A stretch of DNA of 64,000 nucleotides from Saccharina japonica. Lineage: Eukaryota > Sar > Phaeophyceae > Laminariales > Laminariaceae. Position 1 is the first letter of the stretch. Each line of letters begins with the position of its first letter. The position numbers were made by a program, and so were the translations under genes. The stretch spans positions 310,001 to 374,000 of the forward strand of contig MEHQ01001899.1 of assembly GCA_008828725.1 (NCBI GenBank). Direction: 5' to 3'. Of the stretch, positions 35,253-45,012 are shown in pieces. The notes below the pieces were generated by a model. The model had not been told where the DNA came from. It was given only the letters and a program-made list of their open reading frames with translations, and ran no database searches.

Positions 35253-36027
35253 TATTATATAACTGCTGCTTGCTGTTGTTGTAGTATAGTACCTGGTACT
35301 ATTTAATACCACACAAACTACTATTAATACTACTCGTACAGATACGTATGATATTTAGCAGTGTACCAGGTATAATTATTACCAGGTATTATTTTCAAGG
35401 ACAATTATTATTGAAGGCATTTTATAATACTGATAATATAATATTAGTGTATGATACGGCAGCGGCGGTACTACCGCTTTTTTTAGACTATATAACAATA
35501 GAATATCATAATATAATAATATGATACGTAATGAACAACTTTAACTCTTCTGGCTTCTTTATTTAGTGCTATTAATATATTCACGTACTTAAACAAAAAC
35601 AAAAAAAGTGTATAGACAGCACACACAACACACAATACACCATATGCAACACAATCGACTGCACTGGCTGGTGGCTGGTGGGTCTGTGTGTAGTGTGTAG
35701 TCTACTCGTCTGCTCATCTGCTCCGTCTGGTAGCGCTTGTTGTAGAAGAAGCATCCGGGAAAACCAATGAACGGATATACTACCCAGCTGAAAGAACTGC
35801 TTGTTGCGTGCATGCAGGCATGCATAATCTTGTTGGTGCCCTCAAATTATGGGGGGGGGGGGGGGATATTTTGCAACACCACTAACTACTACTACGACAT
35901 TACTACTACAAATTATCATTATACTATGAACCTGGATAGTGGGCGCCGTCTTCTATTACCCCGCTTGCGCGCTATAACCTATCTATGACGGGGATGAATT
36001 GTCGTCTCTTTGTTTTGATGTCACGTG

Positions 36028-36084
<57 letters not shown>

Positions 36085-36102
36085 GTCTGTCTGTCTGTCT
36101 GT
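36028..36102. repeat. (GTCT)n microsatellite
   Basis: About 18 GTCT units are interrupted by one ATCT. Confidence 0.95.
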
Positions 36103-36545
36103 GCAGTTTTCACAACCCGTCCGTGCCCCCGCGCACCCTATAAAACAATATAACATGAACTACGTACGTGGTTGCAAGTACACCCATTATATCGGGTTTC
36201 GCTCAAGTCCGGTACATTTTTTATCCTCTGACTATAGTCTAATACAGGGGCCATAAGCCCCGCCCCCTGACGTACAAAGCGAATACCGTAAACAAAATAA
36301 TAGTATAATATCAGTATATAAGACATACAGACTATACAACAAGTTATACTACTACTTACTGTTGAAATCAATTAAACGAGAATCGAGTTCGATACATCGA
36401 GCGAGGCTTTCGTTTAGAAGAGTGTCAGCATGACTAGTATTAATAACAAAAAGATGATGGAAAAAAAACACGGACGGGACGGGATGGAGGCCAAACCCGT
36501 TCGATATATTGGGGAAAAAACACACACACACACTAGTGTCACACA

Positions 36546-36632
36546 ACTGTGATATCGAGGATTTTATCGAAACTCATAAACTCATCCTTGCAAGCTGAGT
36601 GGGATACTTCGATCGCGCGAACATGCGGTACA
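36546..36632 (+). repeat. Repeat H copy, diverged
   Basis: TGTGATATCGAGGATTTTAT, then CGAAACTCAT and ACTTCGATCGCGCGAAC. An extra AAACTCAT duplication is present relative to the 35.1-kb copy. Confidence 0.7.
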
Positions 36633-37204
36633 GGTGAGGTACACAGGAGACACAGGTGGTCAGAGTATTGGACGCTTCTTCGATACGGCGGTATCCAACA
36701 CTATCTATACGAATAATATATAATATTTAATAATCGTATGCCACACCATTCATTCCATAACCGTTGGAATCAGTCACTTAATAAGCCTCCCTATCCGGCC
36801 CGTGGGCTTGATTGACGCATTCACCGCCATTAGTGACGCTCTTGTTTGCTGTCATTTTGTTTATTTAGCATTCCGGCGTTGATTTGCTATTATTCAATTG
36901 GTCATCTGACAATCAATGTGTAGCTTGTTTCAATCACACCATAATACCATAATACCATAATACCATAATATACAAGGAAACCCATAACCCAGCGACTTCA
37001 GGCACGGAAGATGCTATTAATAGCAACCAGACCTGAGTTTTAGTTCGGATGGTAACATTTTTTTGCTGGCGGATTGAAGCATCATCATCAGTGTTTTCTT
37101 TCTCTTCACTCAAAGTTTAAAGGTGGTTTTGTTTAGTGCCCCCGTTTGGCAGTATAATTGTCTCATTGACGGCCTCCATTATAAACATATATCCTCGGCC
37201 CTTA

Positions 37205-37450
37205 AGGGTATGCGCGCAGCCTCAGGCGGGCTGGGGCACGTCGGGTTTTCACCGACCAGGCAGGCATCATTGCTTGCACCACGCGCAACCGCCGTGAGGT
37301 GTTGGGCGATTCGCATGAAGGATGAACTGCATCCTGCTATGAACCGCTTGAGCGCGGGGCGGGGGGGGGCTGCCATCTGACCCTAGATCTGAGTTACGAC
37401 GAAAAAGGGAGCAGGAGAAAGAAGGGCGAAGATGGGGGGGAAAAAACGAA
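37205..37450 (+). repeat. Repeat G fragment joined to a SINE-A 3' fragment
   Basis: 37,205-37,345 matches the TTTTCACCGACCAGGCAGGC ... GTGAGGTGTTGGGCGATTCG part of family G. 37,372-37,445 matches the SINE-A 3' end (GACCCTAGATCTGAGTTACG and GAAGGGCGAAGATGG). In this copy the TAGGGAGG after ACGAC is missing. The two are separated only by a G-rich spacer. Confidence 0.65.
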
Positions 37451-37514
37451 AACGAAATCGAAATGAAAAGTAGATACACAACAAGATAGATATTTCATGT
37501 GTACCAGTATGTGC

Positions 37515-37575
37515 TAGGATACTGGGTGGGACACAGAGTGTGTCCTTGCAGGTCTGTCTATTGACGCATGCTACG
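37515..37575. repeat. Repeat K copy 1
   Basis: GATACTGGGTGGGACACAGA and GTGTGTCCTTGCAGGTCTGT, shared with 38,757-38,808 and, inverted, with 48,243-48,312; GTCCTTGGTGTTACTCACTT at about 37,820 is another fragment. Class unknown. Confidence 0.6.
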
Positions 37576-37879
37576 ATAGAGGTGCACCATGTTTTTTCTG
37601 AGCTCCTCACTTCAGGAGCGTCATACTTTACCGAAAAAATGATTTTGGAGGAAAATAAAAGTGCTGCCGGATGCGAAATATCATGACCGAAGTATTCTCT
37701 TAAACATTATTCGTCACAAAAATGAAAAAAACGACGAATTTGGGTTAAGGAGCCCGATCGTTCAGAAAACGATTCAGCCAAAAAGTGCTACCTCTACCGT
37801 AGCACGCGTCTATTAAGCACGTCCTTGGTGTTACTCACTTTCCCGTCGAATCAACCATATAGGAGAAAAATAACTTGAT

Positions 37880-38170
37880 TTTACCAGAGCCGAGGTGGCA
37901 TCTGGCATGGGAGGGCATCATTGCCGTTCCATTCTTGCGATTGTCCCGAATACCAATGCCATCCAAATCATACGAAAACGAACCAATTACCTATCCTGAG
38001 GTAGTTGCCGGCCTTCCAAGCCCATACTATTTCACTAGCCCACCCTGAGCAGCCTTATATGCAGAAATATGGGAAATTTGGATGAAATCCTAGTTCCGCA
38101 AACTACGAGAACATGAGTCGAAGATGCGGCTCCTCAAGCCCACTCCCACACCTCTGAACTGCTAGGCTAT
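37880..38170 (-). repeat. Dispersed repeat family F, copy 2
   Basis: It aligns, inverted, with 47,612-47,905 over about 290 bp: CACTAGCCCACCCTGA, GTCGAAGATGCGGCTCCTCA, ACGAACCAATTACCTAT and GGTGGCATCTGGCATGGG blocks. It directly abuts the gypsy fragment, so it may be an untranslated part of the same retroelement. Confidence 0.7.
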
Positions 38171-38194
38171 GAATGAGTATGGTGAGTGGGCACC

Positions 38195-38715
38195 CCCAGA
38201 GGGGGTTACATATGTTTGTTGGCCAAAATATTGGACGTGCCCTCCGCAGTGAACTCAGCCGCAGTGACGGCAAACATATCGGTCCGATCAGCTCGCTTCT
38301 GCGTCAAAGAGTTGAGTTTTTGTTCACGCCCGTCATGGAAAAATTGGTGCGAGAAATCCTCGCGGAGCTGGCGACTCTCTCCGGTTTTGGTCTTCCCTCA
38401 CTGGGACGCCGTCGCCGACGGCCCACGCCCGTTCCACGCGTACCGCGACGCTTGCATTGACGGGTCTGGCGCCGCCCTTGAAGAGGAACAGTCGGACGGT
38501 CGGACGGTTCCATGAAGCCCATCGCGTACACCAGCCGAGCTACGCTCGAGTCGGAGAGGCATTGATTGGACTCGTCTTGATCTGGAAACCGGCAGCATCG
38601 TTTGGAAGCCGCGGCTACCTTTCGGGAACAAAATTCCTCATTTTTTTCCGATCATAAGGTATTGGAGAGCATCAGCGAAGTAGGGAACCACACAATGCGC
38701 GAGTCCAATATGTGG
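38195..38715 (+). pseudogene. Ty3/gypsy retrotransposon pol fragment (RT end to RNase H)
   Basis: Three shifting frames together read like the end of reverse transcriptase and the start of RNase H in chromovirus-type pol. Visible pieces are FTPVMEKLVREILAEL, SPVLVFPHWDAVADGPRPF, DACIDGSGAALEEEQSDG, AYTSRATLESE and GYLSGTKFLIFFR. DAxIDGxGAALxQ is the RNase H entry motif. At least two frameshifts and a stop after RATLESERH make it non-functional. There are no LTRs, integrase or gag next to it. Confidence 0.8.
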
Positions 38716-38756
38716 AGTGGTGGATCAGTCCTGCCGACGACGCCACATACATCTTG

Positions 38757-38808
38757 TTAGGAGACTGGGTGAGACACAGAGTATGTCCTTGGCGTTACTC
38801 ACGTTCTC
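38757..38808. repeat. Repeat K copy 2
   Basis: GACTGGGTGAGACACAGAGT and ATGTCCTTGGCGTTACTCAC match 37,515-37,575 and the inverse of 48,243-48,312. It begins 20 bp after a CCTGCCGACGACGCCA block like the one at 48,118. Confidence 0.6.
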
Positions 38809-38984
38809 CCCCCCTTGCGCAATGTGGCAACGTGGGCGTAAAAAAACATTTACTTATGGAAACATTGATTGGACAATGTAAGTGGCAAACCCCACAAGGT
38901 TTCGACAACCTCTCGATTCCGCACACCATACACCGTGTACACCTAATAACGGTGTGCTACACTGTCCAATGTCTCCTGTTGTTA

Positions 38985-39835
38985 GGGTCTTAGTCTGTTG
39001 GGCTACTAGTAGTAGTAGTAGATCGCCCACCCAAACTACAGCAGTAAGCCTTATTATGCGTAAAACACTCTCTCCCCCCCTGGAACGGACGGGGTATACA
39101 TATACTTAGTATATATTTACGGCCGACGCGTATCACCAACACGTGGTTGTTAAGGCAGTAGTCTGTTGGGCTACTCGTACTGGTAAAAGGTTCACCAATC
39201 ACCTCCCCAAGAATCTAAGCCTTGTAACACTCTTCCCCCCTGAAACGGACCGGATATACGGGACGACGCGTGTGACCAATAATATTCACCAACACGCGGT
39301 TCCTATTTACTATTTATGGGGATCTATAAGAAAGTGTTTTCAGATTCTTGGCATGAGGAAATTCGCTTTTCTATGTAAAGCGTTTTCATGGTGGCCGTGA
39401 GATTCGAACTCACGACCACTACAACCCATCGATGTGTGTGCTGCCTACGATGGCATTTGTTAAGGCGTTGGTCCGTTGGGCTACTGGTAAAAGGTTAACC
39501 GATTGCCTACCCGATGTAAGCCTTATAACACGGTTCCAATTTCTGGGGATCCCTGGGGGATCCAGAAGTCTTTTTCAGATTCTTGACATGAGGAAATTCA
39601 CGTTTCTTCCAAAAAAAAGTGTTTTAATGGTGGACGTGAGATTCGAACTCACGACAAACGACCTATATAGTATGTCCTGCCGCCGACGCCATTTGTTAAG
39701 GCATTATTATACCATCGCATTAGTCCGTTGGACTACTGGTAAAAGGTTGACCGGTCGCCACAAACTAAGAAGCCTTGTAACACTCCACAGACAGTTTGTG
39801 GACTTCGTACGCCCAGGGATCTCTCTAGGATGAAG
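38985..39835 (-). mobile_element. Array of tRNA-like repeat units, family E (at least four units)
   Basis: Units begin at about 38,985, 39,147, 39,462 and 39,700. Each contains GTCCGTTGGGCTACTGGTAA-like sequence, most of them CCCTGGAACGGACCGG-like sequence, and two (ending near 39,415 and 39,655) GTGAGATTCGAACTCACGA. On the minus strand these give a box A-like TAGCCCAACGG followed about 60 nt later by a box B-like GAGTTCGAATCTC with a perfect 5-bp T-stem. Acceptor stems do not pair, so these are not tRNA genes. They look like a tRNA-derived SINE in tandem. Further units are at 46,478 and 47,915-48,210. Confidence 0.7.
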
Positions 39836-39960
39836 AATCGGCACGGACACTGACTGGGTGTGCTGTGTGCTGTGTGCTGTGTGCTGGATGTCGACGGGTA
39901 GAACGAACGGTTTGATATGAACAACACGCAACACATGCAACACACATATTGTGCGCGGGG
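39826..39960 (+). mobile_element. Retroposon family RB copy, 3' fragment
   Basis: TAGGATGAAGAATCGGCACG through GTCGACGGGTAGAACGAACG to a degenerate AACACGCAACAC tail. It contains three extra TGTGCTG units beside the GGGTGTGCTGG block. It follows family E unit 4 without a gap. Confidence 0.75.
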
Positions 39961-40462
39961 GAGGTTCCGGTCACCTCTATGGTGGTGGTGATGGGGACGA
40001 ATGGTCATAATAATGTCAGAATAAGGGGTGCGCCTTTGAGGGGTGGCCTCAATATTCAGCCCCCTGCCCCACCCGGTGACAGCCAGCGGAATATACATAC
40101 CAGGTACCAGAGGTACACTACAAAACTGCATTGCAAATAAGGGGAGTTTACTACTTATTCGACACGATGGTTGAGGGTTACTGTGTACGATAGTATACAG
40201 ACATTACGGTAACCCTAAGCCAATCAGACTCGATCAACCATTTGGTTGGTTTTACCGTAGTCGATTTATCTCATTTCATACTCAGCGTACTTCAACCATT
40301 ATTGGTGTCTTGATAGTATAATAGTATAATAGTATAATAGTATAATGATAAAATAGTAGAACAGTACTCGTAGTAGTAGTGTCGACAAAGTGCTAAACTC
40401 TACGGCCGCAAATACCCCGGTTGCAGCACTAAGCTAACTACTCTGTACCGGTATCAATATGC

Positions 40463-40838
40463 GCCGGTTGCCCCGGTGGTCTATTAATAGTAGTATACTG
40501 TAGTGGTTAACCTCGAATACTGCTATTAATAGTAGCGCTGGTGTCATGGGTTCGATTCTCCGTAAGTACTGGTAGTTTTTTACTCTCAACTGACACCAAC
40601 TAACTACTACTACTACTACTACTACTACAAGTCAGTAGCTGCTGTCGAGAGCGCCTATGGATAGTAGTATATAGCATGGCTGGGTAGGCACGATTCGACG
40701 CGGCGAGTCGACAAGAAGGGAAAGTAAGAAATGATTATTATTGCTGAACCCCCTTCCCGCGATAAAGTTGCAAGGCACTGACCACCACTCACTGTGGGGA
40801 GGGGGGAGAAGGGTCTACTTTAGAGTGAGAATCCGGAT
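40463..40838 (+). mobile_element. SINE-A copy, near full length
   Basis: The head CCGGTTGCCCCGGTGGTCTA and box B GGGTTCGATTCTCC are followed by the SINE-A body up to GGGGGGAGAAGGGTCTACTT. It shares with the 4.4-kb copy the TATTAATA and TATACTGTA insertions in the head, so both belong to one subfamily. It has further insertions: an ACT run at 40,600-40,628 and GGATAGTAGTA near 40,660. Confidence 0.8.
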
Positions 40839-40847
40839 GGCCTTTTT

Positions 40848-41095
40848 CTCTTTTTTTCTCTCTTTTTTTCTCTTGCATGCACCTGGATTGCTAGCAGGGT
40901 AGGTCTTGCCTGTCGTATATGGCGTTGCATTGTCTGCTCTGCTTACTGCACTGAGTGTAGTATCTCTGGGTCGTAGTTTTGAGACCACAGAACTGGTACC
41001 TTTTTAGGATGAAGAATCGGCACGGACACTGGGTGTGCTGGATGTCGACGGGTAGAAAGGAAGGTTTAATGTGAAGAACACACACACACACACAC
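40848..41095 (+). mobile_element. Retroposon family RB copy with (CA)n tail
   Basis: It has a pyrimidine-rich start, GCATGCACCTGGATTGCTAG, TCTTGCCTGTCGTATATGGC, the GATGAAGAATCGGCACGG block, GTCGACGGGTAGAAAGGAAG and GGTTTAATGTGAAGAACA followed by (CA)n at 41,072-41,095. The constant 3' end with a simple-repeat tail is typical of retroposons. Confidence 0.8.
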
Positions 41096-41135
41096 ATAGT
41101 CGACGGGTAGAAAGGACGGTTTAATGTGAAGAACA
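41096..41135 (+). mobile_element. Retroposon family RB, 5'-truncated copy
   Basis: Only AGTCGACGGGTAGAAAGGAC, GGTTTAATGTGAAGAACACA and a short tail are present, directly behind the (CA)n tail of the previous copy. Confidence 0.75.
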
Positions 41136-41184
41136 CACAAACATATATATGATACGTATGATACATATACGAAGTATCTATTAA

Positions 41185-41375
41185 TAGTGACCCCGGATCT
41201 GAGGGCTATGACCCTACAAAAAAATTGGAGGGCCATACCCTACAAACAAATTGGAGGGCGGTCATAGTCCATAGGATTTGAGTTCCGACTATAATATTAA
41301 TATGAGGGAGCAGGAATAAGGAGCAAGATGTCGAAGCTAACCAACGGGATGGAAAGAAAAAAACAATGAATGGCA
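41185..41375 (+). mobile_element. SINE-A copy, 3' part with insertions
   Basis: GTGACCCCGGATCTGAG is split from AGTTCCGAC by about 75 bp containing two ATTGGAGGGC units. Then TAATATTAATA (41,292-41,302) sits at the TA of the CGACTAGGG site, followed by GAGGGAGCAGG and ACGGGATGGAAAGAAAAA. Confidence 0.7.
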
Positions 41376-41699
41376 GTAAGTACCAGGTAAGTATGTAGTA
41401 TGTGTGTTGAAGTTAACCTGTGGTCGTGCTCATACACCGTCCGTCCGTGGGACAGGGGATGTGTACATCCAGAGTATCATATTATGCTATCAATTATCAA
41501 CAAACTGCTACCACCTGTGTTGGGTACAAACCTGCCTCGGGCTGCCTGGAAGGTGCTTTTGGTGTGCTCCGGTTGCCTGTCCTTTCCTGTCGTTCTTGGT
41601 CTTCCTCTGTTTACTATGAGTATTATACATATAATACGTATATATACGTTGTTTTGCATTCCATTTCAGGTAATTCCATTCCCTTTGATTTTTATTGTC

Positions 41700-42107
41700 T
41701 GTCGCATCTCCTCTGGGAGAAGCACGACACTTTCTTTCTTTTTATTTTGTCATGTTTTTCGTTTGGTTGTTTGATTGTTTGTTGGTTTTTGCTTCATTAT
41801 GTTTAATTTCTTATTCTTTGTGTTTTCCTTTTCGCTTTTTCTCTTCTTTTTTTGCTCATTTTGTTTCTCTTTCGTGCACCTGAATAGCTAACAGGCTAGG
41901 TATTGCCTGTCGTATATGGCATTGCATTGTCTGCTCTGCTTACTGCACTGCAGCGTACTATAGTATCTCTGCTGTGTCGTAGTTTTGTGACCACAGAAGA
42001 ACTGGTACCTCTCTAGAATGAAGAATCGGCATGGACATTGTTGGGTGTGCTGGATGTCGACGGGGGTGGAAAGGAAGGTTTAATGCGAAGAACACACACA
42101 TACATAT
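41700..42107 (+). mobile_element. Retroposon family RB copy, longest
   Basis: It begins GCATCTCCTCTGGGAGAAGC and runs through a long T/C-rich segment, the GTAGTTTTGTGACCACAGAA block and GTCGACGGGGGTGGAAAGGA to GGTTTAATGCGAAGAACACACAC. It matches 46,720-47,100 (inverted) over about 370 bp. Relative to other copies it has CAGCGTACTAT near 41,952 and an extra GCT near 41,970. Confidence 0.82.
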
Positions 42108-42138
42108 ATTAAAAAAAAAAAAAAAAAAACAACAACAA

Positions 42139-42262
42139 CAGCTGTGAGCTCGAGGATTTCGTCGAAGCTCATCTTTGCTAGCTAGCTGAGTGTAATACTT
42201 CGATCGCGCGTACTTACGGATTTTATATGTCCTCATGTAGGATGTACATCCCGTATGAGGGG
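42139..42262 (+). repeat. Repeat H copy
   Basis: It is nearly identical to 35,130-35,252. It is preceded by a poly-A and AAC run, directly after the RB copy ending at 42,107. Confidence 0.85.
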
Positions 42263-42736
42263 GACACAATCTGATGCTGTAGAATTCAGGAAGTGTATGT
42301 CTATTTGTGGAGGAAGAAATAATTAAAATTAAATTAAAATTAAAATTAAACAGTCTGAAATAAACGTACCAGGAATACTATAGTGTTCCGACGAGTTTAC
42401 GTGATAGAGTGGTTCTACTATTTGTAGCCATGTATGGTATATTATAAGAAGAGGTGTGTTATATCATACATACATGTACCAAACCAACCAACCTATCTAT
42501 GATACCATGAAGATAGAGATATGATAGCATACTTTAAATAATAATATTAATTATTATAAATAGTAATATATATGTATATATATGGTATATACTACCCGGT
42601 ACTAAATGCTACATGGTTATATGGTTATACGAGTAGGACAACGCATTACGTGAGGTGCATCCATCTTGGACGGGTACGTAGAAAGAACGGTTTCATGTTT
42701 AATTAGGCAATGGAAGAACACGCACACAGACATCTT

Positions 42737-42962
42737 TGTTTGTGGTATGCGGTTGCTCGATACTGGTTTCCCGATATGTGGCGGTTTCATATATTGGTCT
42801 ACGGAGATTGGGGTTTATATGATGTGGCGAGGCATTATGATCTTTGATGATGGATGCCTCGCATGAAGCTGTTCCTCGTGGGGAGCAGTCCGTGATAACA
42901 ATGATACGACCCGGGCTTTGATGATAAGATACTGCCCGTACATGTGTGAGGGTGGAGCGTGA
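42737..42962 (-). repeat. Direct duplication, copy 1
   Basis: This 226-bp block from TGTTTGTGGTATGCGGTTGC to GAGGGTGGAGCGTGAC recurs at 43,207-43,435 with only about five differences. On the minus strand both copies keep an open frame containing ITDCSPRGTASCEASIIKDH, which I do not recognise. 244 bp of other sequence lies between them. Confidence 0.85.
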
Positions 42963-43206
42963 CGGGAAGGTACGGCTCACTCCTGTGTGGTGTTCATGAT
43001 GGGCCTTTGACGACGGGTACTGGCTCTACTTGTGTGTGTATATTTGGTATTTGGTGACACGAGTGTACACTACTATCTACCACCTTCTCCTTGACGACCC
43101 ACGGGTATAGGCACGCGGTTACGAAGAACGCGTTTGACAGCAGCGTACAGAAACACGATTGGTGATAAGTATTCGGGACCTATCGTATCGCGCACCGAAT
43201 AGGGGG

Positions 43207-43435
43207 GCTGTTTGTGGTATGCGGTTGCTCGATACTGATTTCCCGTATGTGGCGGTTTCATATATTGGTCTACGGAGATTGAGGTTTATATGATGTGGCG
43301 AGGCATTATGATCTTTGATGATGGATGCCTCGCATGAAGCTGTTCCTCGTGGGGAGCAGTCCGTGATAACAATGATACGACCCGGGATTTGATGATAAGA
43401 TACTGCCCGTACATGGGTGAGGGTGGAGCGTGACA
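43207..43435 (-). repeat. Direct duplication, copy 2
   Basis: This is the second copy of the 42,737 block. The flanks differ (GAATAGGGGGGC before, AAACCAATATTTTCG after), so it is a dispersed-type duplication or a pair of short direct terminal repeats. TG...CA ends are not clear, so an LTR interpretation is only possible. Confidence 0.85.
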
Positions 43436-43614
43436 AACCAATATTTTCGATTTTCATTCTCATCGGAAAGGCAATTCTCAATTAGGAAAATCGGCTGTTA
43501 ATACATGTAATGTCCTATGGTCTGTCCCTGGAAAACTATGATAGAATACAGGGCAAATAATAAAAAATAAATTTAATGGTCCTGTTCTGTTCTATTAAAT
43601 ATACCAGTATTATT

Positions 43615-43705
43615 TATTATTAGCTTTGCCATCCGACAATGTGCAGCATGAGCTTCAACATTGGTCACTCATAACATTCCCGAAAGCAGAAAACTACCTG
43701 GTATG
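43615..43705 (-). mobile_element. Retroposon family C copy, 3' part
   Basis: Read on the minus strand it ends CATTGTCGGATGGCAAAGCT followed by an ATA-rich tail. The + strand shows TTTGCCATCCGACAATGTGC and TTGGTCACTCATAAC. Confidence 0.75.
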
Positions 43706-43995
43706 CATTTATAACTGTTGTTGTTGTTGCAGCTGGAATAATAGTTTGTATCTGGTTTGTTTACCTCGTGCTTGCTGCTGCCGTTGTTGTCGTTGCTGCT
43801 GCTGCTGTTTGTTGTTGTTGCCGTTCGTTGCTGTTGTTGCTGTTGTCACTATACAGTACAGCAGTACTGATGATGATGTTGACACATAATACGTAGTATC
43901 GTACACAATTTAAATGGTCCGTTGCGTGCGCCAAGCCCGAACCTTTACAGACTGTACTAATAATAACAGTACAATAGTACGACTATTACCACCGA

Positions 43996-44032
43996 CCGGT
44001 AGGACGGTTTAATGTGAAGAACACACACACGA
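43996..44032 (+). mobile_element. Retroposon family RB, minimal 3' end
   Basis: GGTAGGACGGTTTAATGTGA and AGAACACACACACGAC: only the last 30 bp and the tail. Similar minimal ends are at 44,758-44,792 and 49,183-49,222, all sharing the same 3' boundary. Confidence 0.75.
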
Positions 44033-44375
44033 CACGTACCCAAGGTATTATTGTTGTGATTTATAAGTTATCGGCACGTTACCATATTACAAGAATACCT
44101 ATATATCTGCCTGTCTGTGATCGCTGTGATCGCTGGACGATCTAGCACAAAACAAGTTTTTTTTTTCTGAAATTATCCAAAAACCAATCACTTGGTTTTA
44201 AAGACCCCCCCAAATCGTCCAGCGATCGCAGATTAGTGCTCTGATTATTTTTCCATTCTGACCATTTTAGATAGTTTTAGGTGTCGAAATAATAATTTTC
44301 GGACGCCCTTCTTGCTAACTGTAAAGTATCGTCGTTTGTGACAGCCGGCGATCACACTTTTGATTTTGTCAACAA

Positions 44376-44466
44376 TAAATTTGGGAATTTTATGAGTGAT
44401 CAACGCTGAAGGCTGAAGATCATGCTGCACATTGTCGGATGGCAAAGATAATAATAATAAAAATAA
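44376..44466 (+). mobile_element. Retroposon family C copy, 3' part with (ATA)n tail
   Basis: GGGAATTTTATGAGTGATCA, a GGCTGAA duplication, CATGCTGCACATTGTCGGAT and GGCAAAGATAATAATAA. Confidence 0.78.
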
Positions 44467-44757
44467 AACAAAATCAGCATTCATTCGTCCATTCATTGGC
44501 AGTCTCGAGGTGTCGAAGATCCAAGAAAACCGGATTGATTTAATAATTATGGGCGAGGCGCCTCGCCCCTATACTCACTCGCATGCGTACCAATCAATCA
44601 TGTATGTGTTATCCTCCTCTGTTCACGAGTTATTACGAGCCCGACTTTCGTGTCTGTTTTTTTGTGGGTCGATAATAACTATAATAATATGCGGCGTACG
44701 AGGTATAAATATGTACTTGAAGTATATTATAGGCACGATTTTGATTATAAGGGAAAT

Positions 44758-44792
44758 ACAGGTTTAATGTGAAGAACACACACACACTGCTT
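44758..44792 (+). mobile_element. Retroposon family RB, minimal 3' end
   Basis: CAGGTTTAATGTGAAGAACA followed by a (CA)n tail. It is 5'-truncated to the last 25 bp of the family. Confidence 0.7.
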
Positions 44793-44904
44793 GCAAAAAA
44801 GAGCTGATAAAAATAATTTCGATTTTCTTTCTCGTCGGAAAGGCAATTCCCAATTACAGAGTATTAATATTCGTAGTTACTCGTAGGAAAATCGGCTGTT
44901 TCAT

Positions 44905-45012
44905 TACATTATTATTATCTTTCACTTTGCCATCCGACAATGTGCAGCATGATCTTCAGCGTTGATCACTCATAAAACTCCCAAAAGCAGAAGACCACGG
45001 AAACCAAGTAAA
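44905..45012 (-). mobile_element. Retroposon family C copy, 3' part
   Basis: ATTATTATC tail complement, then TTTGCCATCCGACAATGTGC and GCGTTGATCACTCATAAAAC, through CAGAAGACCACGGAAACCAA. Confidence 0.78.

Noticed and set aside
36028..36102. Evenly spaced repeats that could suggest a CRISPR array
   Set aside because: A pure (GTCT)n tract without unique spacers, in a eukaryotic context.
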